Notes: generated by a model not told the origin, from the sequence alone. Positions 25,854 to 34,580 are shown, numbered from the stretch's first letter. The stretch: DNA of 64,000 bases from Clostridium sp. (GCA_018377235.1 JAGZZT010000001.1:372001-436000), one strand, 5' to 3'. Made by a program: numbers and translations.

Positions 25854-26897
25854 TTATCTTGATAACCGAATCAGCTTATCACTCTTAGGAGCTACGTTTC
25901 CAATAACAGAGACAGCTGTATCAATACCAGAAGCCTTCAGTTCTGCAAGCAGCATACCTAAGTCTTCCTTTGCCACACTTAAAAGAAGGCCGCCGGAGGT
26001 CTGAGGATCGTAGAGCAGATCCAGATAGAATTCTTCAATTCCCTGGGCATCTACGCTTCCAATGGAATAGCCTCTGTTTTTGTAGGTTCCAGCCGGAACA
26101 AGTCCCATCCGGGCATACTCGACCGCATCCTGGAAATAAGCGATATCTGTTACTTTTAATTCAAAGGTAACATCGCTGGCAGAAGCCATCTCCACACAGT
26201 GTCCCAGAAGTCCAAATCCAGTAATATCTGTGCAGGCAGAAATGCGGCAGCGATCTGCGGCTCTCTTTGCCTTCTGGTTTAGAGAAGCCATAACCGTCTG
26301 CGCTTCCTGGATCGCTGAGGCAGAAGCCATCTCAGCTTTAATCGCCGTATTGACAACTCCGCTTCCGATCTGTTTCGTCAACACCAGCACATCCCCTGGC
26401 TTGCAGCCATAATTCTTAAAAATCTTCTGTGGGTGTACAAATCCAGACACACACAGTCCATACTTCGGTTCATCATCCTGAACAGAGTGCCCTCCTACCA
26501 GGACAGCGCCGGCCTCCTTCACCTTATCAGCTCCGCCTGCCAGAATATCTCCGAGAATTCCCGGATCCAGACAGTTTGGAAATCCTACAATGTTAAGAGC
26601 AACTGCCGGCTCTCCGCCCATGGCCCACACATCGCTCAATGAGTTTGCCGCTGCAATCTGACCGAACATATATGGATCATCCACAATCGGAGTGAAAAAA
26701 TCCACAGTCTGAATCATGGCAATTTCATCAGTTATCTTATAAATAGCCGCATCGTCGGATGTTTCAATTCCAACTAACAGGTTATCATCATGAAACTTCG
26801 GCAGCTTGCCCAGAACCTGGGCAAGGGTCTCAGGACCTATTTTTGCCGCTCATCCAGACGTCTTGCTAAGCGTTGTAAGCCTTACATTCTGCTTCAT
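25854..26897 (-). CDS. selD: Selenophosphate synthetase, itself a selenoprotein (Sec16 at TGA 26850-26852)
   Basis: SelD makes selenophosphate from selenide and ATP, the selenium donor for selenocysteine and selenouridine. The full gene starts at the ATG at 26897, six bases after GGAGGAGGG, and has 347 codons with TGA at codon 16. Before it the frame reads KQNVRLTTLSKTSG, and after it AAKIGPETLAQVLGKLP. The TGA falls exactly at the catalytic Cys of E. coli SelD (GCGCKISP; Cys17), with the catalytic Lys conserved. The rest is intact: IETSDDAAIY, TVDFFTPIVDDPYMFG, ANSLSDVWAMGG. A stem-loop suited to a bacterial SECIS follows the TGA. An automatic caller would truncate it to the ATG at 26717. 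Confidence 0.95.
26805..26852 (-). promoter_or_regulatory. SECIS element with the Sec TGA of selD
   Basis: On the minus strand the TGA is followed 24 bases later by CTTGCCCAG-GTT-CTGGGCAAG, a perfect 9-bp stem with a 3-base loop (26805-26825). The loop lies about 33 bases after the TGA, within the spacing seen for bacterial SECIS elements, which must lie in the coding region just 3' of the codon. Confidence 0.7.
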
Positions 26898-26935
26898 AGA
26901 CAATCCCTCCTCCTTTGTATTTATATTTGATGGCA

Positions 26936-26965
26936 GCGTCAGTTTTGTTCCTTGTACACTGACGT
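26936..26965. repeat. Dispersed palindromic repeat, copy 3 (30 bp)
   Basis: GCGTCAGT and ACACTGACGT arms around a 12-base centre with TTCCTTGT; the inverted orientation of copy 2. It lies in the leader of selD, about 40 bases before the start codon. Confidence 0.75.
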
Positions 26966-26979
26966 TAATCAATATGAAA

Positions 26980-27009
26980 ATAGAATACGAACTTCCATCC
27001 GTATTCTAT
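26980..27009 (-). terminator. Hairpin upstream of selD, possible terminator or attenuator
   Basis: ATAGAATACG and CGTATTCTAT form a 10-bp perfect stem followed on the minus strand by TTTTC. It lies between the rpmF terminator (27086) and selD, so it is either a second stop for read-through or a leader attenuator of selD. Confidence 0.5.
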
Positions 27010-27085
27010 CACTCATCTTCTAAAAATGAAACCCTCTTGTCCTTGAAAAAACAGGGATTCCCATTAAAACTTCCCTACGATAAAA

Positions 27086-27119
27086 AAATCGAGGGAAAAT
27101 TTAAACTTTCCCTCGATTT
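27086..27119 (-). terminator. Terminator of DUF177-rpmF
   Basis: AAATCGAGGGAAA pairs with TTTCCCTCGATTT, followed on the minus strand by seven T residues; 16 bases after the rpmF stop. Confidence 0.85.
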
Positions 27120-27134
27120 CATCTGCATTTTTAA

Positions 27135-27317
27135 TTAGTCCTCAACCTTGATGATCTCTTTCTTGTTGTAAGAACCGCAAGCCTTGCAAACTCTATGAGG
27201 CATCATTAAAGCGCCGCACTTGCTGCACTTTACTAAGTTTGGAGCACTCATCTTCCAGTTAGCTCTACGGCTGTCTCTTCTTGCTTTGGAAGATTTATTC
27301 TTTGGACAGATAGACAT
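27135..27317 (-). CDS. rpmF: 50S ribosomal protein L32
   Basis: A 60-residue basic protein. MSICPKNKSSKARRDSRRAN is the usual L32 start, and a zinc ribbon is formed by CSKCGAL and CKACGSYN, so this is the zinc-binding (Cys+) form. AAGGAGG lies before the ATG. It follows the DUF177 gene by two bases, the arrangement common to bacteria, and precedes a strong terminator. Confidence 0.97.
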   Translation of the reverse strand: MSICPKNKSSKARRDSRRANWKMSAPNLVKCSKCGALMMPHRVCKACGSYNKKEIIKVED

Positions 27318-27319
27318 GG

Positions 27320-27847
27320 TTACACCTCCTTAAATTGTTTGTAGATATCCTGGATAACTGCCATCCGTGGATCGAGCGACGTTCGGTCGCAGGTACAAGT
27401 CCCATAATTGAGATTCGTTCCACATCTATTGCAAATCCCCTTACAATCTTCTCTGCAAAGGACTTTCATAGGCAAACCAATCAGAATCTCACTTAATGCT
27501 AACTGGTCTACATCCAGATTATAACCGCTTAAATAAGGTTGTTCATCCAAATCTTCTGCCTGCCCGGCCTCTGGTTTATCCGTCTCCAGCTCCCTGTCAA
27601 GCGTGAGCTCACAGACATAGGCTACCGGTTCCAGACATCTGGAGCATGGAATTTCGACAGTCACCTTCGTGCTGCCTTCCAGGAAATACTTCCTGTCTCC
27701 TGTGTTTGTTACTGTCAGCTGAAAAGGCTCTGCGGACACAATCTTGTAATCCTCTCCCCCTATGCTGACCTCCGTCAGTCCGATTTCTGCGTCATAAACC
27801 TTTTTCTTGCCTTCGCAGGTAAAAAGTTCAGATAAATTAATCAGCAT
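27320..27847 (-). CDS. DUF177 (YceD-like) protein
   Basis: A 175-residue protein of the YceD/DUF177 family, found next to rpmF in most bacteria; in E. coli it is linked to 23S rRNA accumulation. It carries CSRCLEP (about residue 71) and a C-terminal zinc-binding set, CREDCKGICNRCGTNLN. AGGAGA precedes the ATG, and a consensus promoter lies just upstream. Molecular role uncertain. Confidence 0.9.
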   Translation of the reverse strand: MLINLSELFTCEGKKKVYDAEIGLTEVSIGGEDYKIVSAEPFQLTVTNTGDRKYFLEGSTKVTVEIPCSRCLEPVAYVCELTLDRELETDKPEAGQAEDLDEQPYLSGYNLDVDQLALSEILIGLPMKVLCREDCKGICNRCGTNLNYGTCTCDRTSLDPRMAVIQDIYKQFKEV

Positions 27848-27873
27848 ATTAATCTCCTAATACGCACTATGCT

Positions 27874-27902
27874 ATTATACATAGGCCCTCGTTTTTTGTC
27901 AA
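27874..27902 (-). promoter_or_regulatory. Consensus promoter of DUF177-rpmF
   Basis: TTGACA (27897-27902), 17-base spacer, TATAAT (27874-27879): an exact SigA consensus, as expected for a ribosomal protein gene. Confidence 0.9.
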
Positions 27903-27934
27903 TGGTTAATTTGCAGATTATCTTACTGAACGGA

Positions 27935-29125
27935 TTATTTTACTAAAGCCAGTGTCTCTCTTGCAATAGCCAGCTCCTCGTTTGTCGGAACAACTAAGAG
28001 TTTAACCTTTGACTCTGGAGTAGAGATGATTCTCTCCTCGCCTCTGCACTTGTTTAACTCCTCATCGATCTCTGCGCCTAAGTAGGTAAGGTTCTTGCAT
28101 ACCTTGCTTCTGCAGCTGATATCATTCTCTCCGATACCTGCTGTAAATACGATGGCATCAACGCCATTCATAGCTGCTGCATATGCTCCGATGTATTTAA
28201 CAACTCTGTAAGCGAAGATGTCGAGAGCTGCCTGTGCCTTTTCATCACCCTTAGCCGCTGCATCCTCCAGGTCACGTCCATCGCTGGATACGCAGGAAAT
28301 TCCTAACAGACCAGATTTCTTATTTAAAACTGTCATCATCTCATCCAGTGTCTTGCCCTCTTTCTTAGCAACAAACTCGATGATAGCCGGATCGATATCT
28401 CCGGAACGTGTTCCCATTACAAGTCCCTCAAGAGGAGTAAGACCCATGCTGGTATCAACGGATTTTCCGTTCATAACAGCGGAAAGGCTTGCGCCGTTTC
28501 CTAAGTGGCATACGATAATCTTGCAGTCCTCATATGGCTTTCCGATAATCTCAGCTGTTCTCTTGGAAACGAAGCTGTGGCTTGTTCCGTGGAAACCGTA
28601 TCTTCTTACCTTGTAATTTTCATAGTACTCGTATGGAAGGCCATAAAGGTATGCTGTCTTTGGCATAGTCTGATGGAATGCTGTGTCAAACACTGCTACC
28701 ATCGGCACGTTCGGCATAAGCTCCTGGCATGCGCGTACGCCGATCAGGTTTGCCGGATTGTGAAGAGGAGCCAGATCGCTGCACTCTTCGATAGCCTTAA
28801 TGGTCTCTGCAGTTAAAACAGTAGAAGCTGTAAACTTCTCACCGCCGTGTACAATACGGTGACCTACTGCTCCAACCTCAGCTAAGCTCTTGATTACGCC
28901 TGTTTTCTCGTTTGTCAGAGCCTCAAGCACAAACTTGATTGCCTCTGTGTGGGTCGGCATAGCCTTTTCGCTCTTCTCCTTATCTTTGCCAGCTGGCTGA
29001 TAAGTAAGAATTCCGTCAATTCCGATTCTTTCGCAGAGTCCCTTTGCAAGTACGTCCTCTGTCTCAGAATTAATCAGCTGATACTTTAAAGAGGAGCTGC
29101 CGCAGTTAATAACTAAAATATTCAT
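27935..29125 (-). CDS. ackA: Acetate kinase
   Basis: A 396-residue enzyme converting acetyl phosphate and ADP to acetate and ATP, the energy-conserving last step of acetate fermentation. INCGSSSLKYQL at the N-terminus, VGHRIVHGG, FHGTSHSFV and VFTAGIGEN are family signatures. The start at 29125 follows AGGAGA closely; the longer ATG at 29152 lacks a better site. It follows pta by 37 bases, forming the usual pair. Confidence 0.97.
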   Translation of the reverse strand: MNILVINCGSSSLKYQLINSETEDVLAKGLCERIGIDGILTYQPAGKDKEKSEKAMPTHTEAIKFVLEALTNEKTGVIKSLAEVGAVGHRIVHGGEKFTASTVLTAETIKAIEECSDLAPLHNPANLIGVRACQELMPNVPMVAVFDTAFHQTMPKTAYLYGLPYEYYENYKVRRYGFHGTSHSFVSKRTAEIIGKPYEDCKIIVCHLGNGASLSAVMNGKSVDTSMGLTPLEGLVMGTRSGDIDPAIIEFVAKKEGKTLDEMMTVLNKKSGLLGISCVSSDGRDLEDAAAKGDEKAQAALDIFAYRVVKYIGAYAAAMNGVDAIVFTAGIGENDISCRSKVCKNLTYLGAEIDEELNKCRGEERIISTPESKVKLLVVPTNEELAIARETLALVK

Positions 29126-29162
29126 GTCTCCTAACCCTTTCCTTATATACATTCTTTTTATT

Positions 29163-30164
29163 TTATGACATCTGAGCCTGTACAGCTGTCAGAGCAACTA
29201 CGCCCACAATATCCTCAGCGGAGCAGCCTCGGGATAAGTCGTTAACCGGTCTGGAGATACCCTGAAGCATCGGGCCGTAAGCCTCTGCCTTAGCCAGTCT
29301 CTGAACCAGCTTGTAGCCGATGTTTCCGCAGTCCAGATTCGGGAAAATCAGAACGTTTGCATGACCTGCAACCGGGCTTCCCTTAGCCTTGGATTTAGCA
29401 ACCTCAGGAACAAGAGCAGCGTCTAACTGCAGTTCTCCGTCCAGATCAAGCTGCGGATACTTCTCGTGTGCAATCTCAACTGCCTTTGTAACCTTATCAA
29501 CCAGCGCATGCTTTGCACTTCCCTTTGTGGAGTGGGACAGCATGGCAATAATCGGCTTCTCTCCTACCAGAGCACGGAAGCTCTTAGCACTGGAATCAGC
29601 GATAGCAGCTAACTCCTCAGAGTTCGGATCCTGATTCAGACCACAGTCTGCGAATAAGAAAGTGCCGTTAGAACCATACTCGCAGTTCGGAACGTCCATA
29701 ATAAAGAAGCCGGAAACAAGCTCTGTTCCAGGAGCAGTCTTTAAAATCTGAAGAGCAGGTCTTAAAGTATCTGCAGTCGCATGGCATGCTCCTGCAACGA
29801 GACCGTCTGCATCCTTCTCTTTTACCATCATAACGCCGTATGTGATATAATCTGTCTTTAAGAGTTCCTCAGCCTTCTCCTTAGTCATGCCCTTGTGCTT
29901 TCTCAGCTCAAACAGAGTCTCTGCATAGTGGTCAAACTTCGGATCTGTATCTGGATCGACTACTTTTAATCCTGTTAAATCAACTTCCAGCCAGCCGGCA
30001 CCATCCATGATCTTCTCTTCCTTGCCTACCATGATCAGATCAGCCGTGCCCTCCTGAAGAATCTGAGCAGCTGCAATCAGTGTTCTTTTATCTTTACTCT
30101 CAGGTAAAACGATTGTCTGCTTGTCCTGTTTTGCCTTTGCTTTCATTAAATCAATAAATGCCAT
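29163..30164 (-). CDS. pta: Phosphate acetyltransferase
   Basis: A 333-residue enzyme of the short (single-domain) class that makes acetyl phosphate from acetyl-CoA. VLPESKDKRTL, AGACHATADTLRPALQ, FLFADCGLN and SKAKGSPVAGHANVLIFPNL are typical. The start at 30164 follows AAGGGG; an ATG at 30236 lies in the promoter and was rejected. It works with ackA. Confidence 0.97.
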   Translation of the reverse strand: MAFIDLMKAKAKQDKQTIVLPESKDKRTLIAAAQILQEGTADLIMVGKEEKIMDGAGWLEVDLTGLKVVDPDTDPKFDHYAETLFELRKHKGMTKEKAEELLKTDYITYGVMMVKEKDADGLVAGACHATADTLRPALQILKTAPGTELVSGFFIMDVPNCEYGSNGTFLFADCGLNQDPNSEELAAIADSSAKSFRALVGEKPIIAMLSHSTKGSAKHALVDKVTKAVEIAHEKYPQLDLDGELQLDAALVPEVAKSKAKGSPVAGHANVLIFPNLDCGNIGYKLVQRLAKAEAYGPMLQGISRPVNDLSRGCSAEDIVGVVALTAVQAQMS

Positions 30165-30207
30165 GGTTAAAAAACCCCTTTCATAGAGATAAATGATTTC
30201 TGTTAAC

Positions 30208-30236
30208 ATTATATACCACCTGTTTATTGTATACAA
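30208..30236 (-). promoter_or_regulatory. pta-ackA promoter
   Basis: TTGTAT (30231-30236), 17-base spacer, TATAAT (30208-30213) on the minus strand, 44 bases before the pta start. Confidence 0.75.
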
Positions 30237-30295
30237 GAGATAATTGTCGATTTTTTATTAAATATTTTTTTAACAGGCTTGTTTGTTTTTTAACC

Positions 30296-30324
30296 TTGCG
30301 TTTTTGCCCTCTTCTATATATAAT
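30296..30324 (+). promoter_or_regulatory. tmcAL promoter
   Basis: TTGCGT (30296-30301), 17-base spacer, TATAAT (30319-30324). Confidence 0.65.
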
Positions 30325-30428
30325 GATGGCAGCTCAGAGTCAGCAGCAGAATCATAAATGATGTCAGGCATCTAAATCTTTTTTTGTGTACTGGCACCAG
30401 AACCACTCTAGGAAAGGCAGAACAATCT

Positions 30429-31664
30429 ATGCGTGTAACAGGACTGATCACAGAATATAATCCATTTCACAATGGCCATCTGTTTCATTTAAAGAAGGCA
30501 AAGGAAATCGCCGGAGCCGATTATACGGCAGTGGTGATGAGCGGAAGTTTTGTCCAAAGAGGGGCTCCCGCTGTTTTCGACAAGTACAGCCGCGCCAGGA
30601 CGGCTCTCGTCTGTGGAGCTGACATTGTATTTGAAATGCCGGCTCCCTTCTCTACCGCCTCAGCCAGAGAGTTCGCTTCCTACGCCGTAGCTCTCTTCAC
30701 CGCCCTTGGCTCTGTGGATTCCATCTGTTTTGGCAGCGAATGTGGGGAGATTGAACCCATCCAGCGCACGGCCTGTCTTTTAAATGAGGAATCCGAAAAT
30801 TTCAAAAAACAGCTGCTGGCTTCCCTGAAGGCGGGAAAAACCTTCCCGGAAGCCAGGAGCGCCGCGCTGGCTGCTGAGGGACAGGAGGAGGCAGATCTGC
30901 TCTTTGCCCCTAACAATATTTTAGGAGTAGAATACTGCCAGGCAGTTCTGCGGCAGCACAGCCCTCTCGCCTGCTTTACCATCAAGCGAAAGGGAAACGG
31001 CTATCACGATCCTTCCCTTGACGGCATCCTGGGATCTGCTCTGGCTGTCCGGCAGGCGCTTCAAAGAGGAACAGAACTTCAGGCGCTTCGTCCTCTTCTT
31101 CCTGAGCCGTCCTTTCTTTCTGTCTTCCAGGATATTCCCGTCTTTTTAGATGATTTTTCCGGACTTTTAAATTACCGGCTTCTGACTGAGCAGGAGCCGG
31201 AACACTATGCGGAAATACGGCCTGAACTGGCGGCCAGAATCAGGAAGCTGGCCCCAGGATACGCTTCCTTTGAACAGAGGATCAGAGAGCTGAAAAGCCG
31301 GCAGTTCACCTATACCGGCGTCAGCCGGGGGCTGATTCACCTCATCCTTGGAATTGAGCAGAGCCAGATGAATCTTTTTAAAGAAGCTGGTTTCGCCCCC
31401 TATGCCAGAATTCTGGGATTTCGGAAAAGCGCTGCCCCTCTTCTGCGCCGGATTAAGAAAAATTCCTCCATTCCAGTTATCACAAAGCTTGCCGGAGCAG
31501 AAAAAAAACTGGATTCTGCAGGCGCCGCCATGCTGGCCTGCGAAATCCAGTCTTCCCATCTTTACCAGACGGTGCGGTGTGAAAAAGCTGCTTCTGGACT
31601 GTTTCCAGGCAGAACAGCCGTCTTCCAAAACGAGTATACCCAGCCAGTTTTAATCCTGGACTAG
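30429..31664 (+). CDS. tmcAL: tRNA(Met) cytidine acetate ligase family protein
   Basis: A 411-residue nucleotidyltransferase-like enzyme that in Bacillus uses acetate and ATP to acetylate the wobble cytidine of elongator tRNA-Met. GLITEYNPFHNGHLFHLKKA shows the HxGH nucleotide-binding motif; VVMSGSFVQRGAPAVFDKYSRA and FGSECGEI are conserved. The start at 30429 lies behind AGGAAAGG and fits the family N-terminus. Divergent from pta-ackA, a common neighbourhood in clostridia, and acetate is its substrate. Its stop overlaps the end of the convergent methyltransferase gene by four bases. Confidence 0.9.
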   Translation: MRVTGLITEYNPFHNGHLFHLKKAKEIAGADYTAVVMSGSFVQRGAPAVFDKYSRARTALVCGADIVFEMPAPFSTASAREFASYAVALFTALGSVDSICFGSECGEIEPIQRTACLLNEESENFKKQLLASLKAGKTFPEARSAALAAEGQEEADLLFAPNNILGVEYCQAVLRQHSPLACFTIKRKGNGYHDPSLDGILGSALAVRQALQRGTELQALRPLLPEPSFLSVFQDIPVFLDDFSGLLNYRLLTEQEPEHYAEIRPELAARIRKLAPGYASFEQRIRELKSRQFTYTGVSRGLIHLILGIEQSQMNLFKEAGFAPYARILGFRKSAAPLLRRIKKNSSIPVITKLAGAEKKLDSAGAAMLACEIQSSHLYQTVRCEKAASGLFPGRTAVFQNEYTQPVLILD

Positions 31665-32896
31665 AGACTTTTCTGTTCCTTTAAAAGCTTTAAAAGCGTG
31701 GGGTCTGCATGAAGCTCCTCTATCAGTTCTGCAAGACCCTGCTGCTTCTGAGGTCTTCCCTGACGGACAGCCCGGAGCATGATGTTTTTCGGCGTATGTT
31801 CCATGTCGATAAATTCCAGAATCTGGGTTCTGTAGCCCGCCTCCTCCAGAAGGCCGGCCCGGATAGAGTCTGTCAGAAGAGCAGACATCCTCTCCTTAAT
31901 CAGACCATACTTGAGAGCCGGAGCCAGCAGGCTGCTCTCAATCTGTCCGTTCAGCTCATGCTGGCAGCAGGGAACGGACAAAATCACTTTCGCGCCCCAG
32001 CGGACTGCCTTGGCCAGAGCGTAATCTGTAGCCGTATCGCAGGCGTGGAGAGTCACCACCATATCCACCTGATCCATTCCCTCATAGTCCGCGATATCGC
32101 CGTGGAGAAATGTCAGGTTTTCAAATCCAAACTTTTCTGCCAGCTTGCTGCAGAGAGCAATCACGTCCTTTTTTAAATCCAGCCCTACAATCCGAATGGG
32201 ATAGCCCTTGACTTCTTTTAAATAGTAATACATGGCAAAGGTCAGATAAGATTTTCCACATCCAAAATCTATGATTTTCGTCTCCTTGGAACGATCCAGT
32301 CTGGGCAGGATATCCTCCACAAATTCCAGGAAACGGTTAATCTGGCGGAATTTATCATACTTTGCCTTCACAACAGCCCCGTCTTTTGTCATTACACCCA
32401 GATCAGCCAGAAACGGAACCGGCGTTCCTTCTGGCAGTACATAGTTTTTCGCCCGGTTATGACGGCTCAGTCTGACCAGATCCTCCTGGCTGATATCCAC
32501 AGCCTTTTTCCTGCCTGTCTGGATTCCCTCAGAGACCGTTTTTTTATCCGATGCCATTCCAGCAGCTTTTTTCTTTATTTTAACAGTCACAGTTCCCTTT
32601 TTCCCCACAAGAATCATCCCGCTTCCCAGAAGAGAAAGAATCTCGCCATTCCGGTAGAGAGAAAAGAGCTGTTCCTTCAGATACTCGGCTGCCTCCTCAG
32701 CGCTCATGTTCCTATGGAAGGCCTGTTTCTCTGTAAACTCCTCTGCCTGAAATTTCAGCTCTCCCTGCAAAATCAGAGGGCGGAGAACCAGCTTTACATA
32801 TCCGTCTCTCGTTCTTGGATTGCTTAAAATAATCCGCTCCAGCTTCTCATTAAGAAAAAAAGTGAATGCCTCGTCTAACTTATGTCCTTGTTCCAT
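31661..32896 (-). CDS. Class I SAM-dependent methyltransferase
   Basis: A 411-residue protein. The N-terminal half (about 1-150) is unrecognised; the C-terminal half is a Rossmann-type methyltransferase of the Methyltransf_32 kind, with the SAM-binding IIDFGCGKSYLTFAMYYYL (about residue 204), the acidic IVGLDLKKD and MVVTLHACDTATDYAL. The target is unknown; RNA or protein is possible. GAGGG precedes the ATG. It lies 16 bases after the UPF0210 gene. Confidence 0.8.
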   Translation of the reverse strand: MEQGHKLDEAFTFFLNEKLERIILSNPRTRDGYVKLVLRPLILQGELKFQAEEFTEKQAFHRNMSAEEAAEYLKEQLFSLYRNGEILSLLGSGMILVGKKGTVTVKIKKKAAGMASDKKTVSEGIQTGRKKAVDISQEDLVRLSRHNRAKNYVLPEGTPVPFLADLGVMTKDGAVVKAKYDKFRQINRFLEFVEDILPRLDRSKETKIIDFGCGKSYLTFAMYYYLKEVKGYPIRIVGLDLKKDVIALCSKLAEKFGFENLTFLHGDIADYEGMDQVDMVVTLHACDTATDYALAKAVRWGAKVILSVPCCQHELNGQIESSLLAPALKYGLIKERMSALLTDSIRAGLLEEAGYRTQILEFIDMEHTPKNIMLRAVRQGRPQKQQGLAELIEELHADPTLLKLLKEQKSL

Positions 32897-32912
32897 CTTA
32901 TCCCGCCCTCAA

Positions 32913-34292
32913 TTAATTTTTGAAGCTGTGAACAGGAGCTGGAATCCGTCCTGTACGGCCTATAAAATCCTCGCATTTAAAGCGGTTCACCGGCATTACA
33001 GGAGCATAGCCCAGCAGGCCGCCAAATTCTACTGTGTCCCCTATCTGTTTTCCGATCACTGGAATGAGACGGACTGCTGTGGTCTTCTGATTGATCATTC
33101 CAATGGCTGCCTCATCTGCGATAATGCCTGAAATTGTAGCCGCAGAGGTGTCTCCCGGCACGGCGATCATGTCAAGCCCTACCGAGCAGACACAGGTCAT
33201 GGCCTCCAGTTTCTCAATGGTCAGTGCGCCCAATGTAACTGCATCAATCATACCCTGATCTTCGCTGACAGGGATAAAGGCACCGCTTAAGCCGCCTACA
33301 TAGGAGGAAGCCATAATTCCACCCTTTTTCACCTGGTCATTCAGCATGGCCAGCGCTGCCGTAGTTCCAGGAGCGCCAACTCGTTCCAGGCCAATCTCCT
33401 CTAAAATCTCCGCTACGCTGTCACCCACTGCTGGCGTAGGCGCCAGGGAAAGGTCGATAATTCCAAAAGGAACACCCAGACGCTTGGCAGCTTCCTGAGC
33501 CACCAGCTGGCCTACTCTGGTAATCTTAAAAGCTGTCTTCTTGATGGTCTCACACAATACCTCGAAGTTTTCTCCTCTTACCTTTTCCAGTGCTGTCTTC
33601 ACAACACCAGGCCCGCTGACGCCTACATTGATAATAGCCTCTGCCTCTGTGACTCCGTGAAAAGCTCCTGCCATAAACGGGTTATCATCTGGTGCGTTGC
33701 AGAATACTACCAGCTTGGCGCAGCCCAAAGAATCCTGGGCCTTGGTAGCCTTAGCCGTCTCCAGCACCACCTCTCCCATCAGGCGTACCGCATCCATGTT
33801 CAGCCCGCACTTTGTGGAACCCACATTGACAGAGCTGCACACTCTCTCTGTAGAAGCCAAAGCCTGCGGAATGGAACGGATTAAAAGCTCGTCTGCCTTT
33901 GTCATGCCCTTGGACACCAGCGCGGAATAGCCGCCGATAAAGTTGACGCCCACCTCTCTGGCCGCCTGATCAAGGGTCTTCGCAATACTGACAAAATCTG
34001 CCTCTGTCTTGCAGGCGCTGCCGCCTACCAGAGCGATAGGAGTTACGGAAATTCTCTTATTTACAATGGGAACACCGAATTCACGGCCGATCGCGTCTCC
34101 AGTGGAAACCAGATCCCTGGCATAGGAAGTGATTTTCCGATAGATCTTTTCATTAACCTCTTCCACAGTAGAAGCAGCGCAGTCCAACAGGCTGATTCCC
34201 ATAGTGATGGTGCGCACGTCCAGCTTTTCATTGTCAATCATGTTATTGGTCTCGTTGACCTCCAGCATGTTAATCATCATCGTATTTCTCAT
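32913..34292 (-). CDS. UPF0210 (PFL-like) family protein
   Basis: A 459-residue protein of the UPF0210/DUF711 family, conserved in Firmicutes and archaea and distantly related in structure to pyruvate formate-lyase; function unknown. LDVRTITMGISLLDCAA (about residues 24-40), FIGGYSALV, NVGVSGPGV and LSGAFIPVSEDQGM are characteristic. AAGGAGG lies ten bases before the ATG used; a later ATG is possible. It follows an ACT-domain gene by 15 bases, a pairing seen across the family. Confidence 0.9.
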   Translation of the reverse strand: MRNTMMINMLEVNETNNMIDNEKLDVRTITMGISLLDCAASTVEEVNEKIYRKITSYARDLVSTGDAIGREFGVPIVNKRISVTPIALVGGSACKTEADFVSIAKTLDQAAREVGVNFIGGYSALVSKGMTKADELLIRSIPQALASTERVCSSVNVGSTKCGLNMDAVRLMGEVVLETAKATKAQDSLGCAKLVVFCNAPDDNPFMAGAFHGVTEAEAIINVGVSGPGVVKTALEKVRGENFEVLCETIKKTAFKITRVGQLVAQEAAKRLGVPFGIIDLSLAPTPAVGDSVAEILEEIGLERVGAPGTTAALAMLNDQVKKGGIMASSYVGGLSGAFIPVSEDQGMIDAVTLGALTIEKLEAMTCVCSVGLDMIAVPGDTSAATISGIIADEAAIGMINQKTTAVRLIPVIGKQIGDTVEFGGLLGYAPVMPVNRFKCEDFIGRTGRIPAPVHSFKN

Positions 34293-34307
34293 GATCCTGT
34301 CTCCTCC

Positions 34308-34580
34308 TTAGATGCGGTGCATGCTGGTGAAAATTTCTTCTCTCTGGCAGCGGATGGATGCTCCGATTCTCTGTCCCAGTTCGTCCATTTCTCTTGCAAT
34401 CTCATCAAAAGACTTGGGAGATCTGGCAATGTCCACGATCATCATCATATCGAAAATTTCCTTCACAATCGTCTGTGTAATATCCAGAATATTAATATTG
34501 CTCTCTGCCAGATAGGTACAGATATTTGCCGCCATTCCCACATCGTTTTTTCCAATTACGCTGATAATAATTCTGCTCAT
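34308..34580 (-). CDS. ACT-domain protein, UPF0237 family
   Basis: A 90-residue single ACT domain (RIIISVIGKNDVGMAANICT, LAESNINILDITQTIV). ACT domains bind amino acids or other small ligands. Always found beside UPF0210 genes in many genomes, so it probably regulates or partners that protein. AAGGAGA precedes the ATG. Confidence 0.9.
   Translation of the reverse strand: MSRIIISVIGKNDVGMAANICTYLAESNINILDITQTIVKEIFDMMMIVDIARSPKSFDEIAREMDELGQRIGASIRCQREEIFTSMHRI

Noticed and set aside
26850..26852. selD first looked like a pseudogene or a gene with a late start because of a stop codon.
   Set aside because: The frame continues on both sides with SelD-specific residues, the TGA sits at the catalytic Cys position and a SECIS-like hairpin follows.
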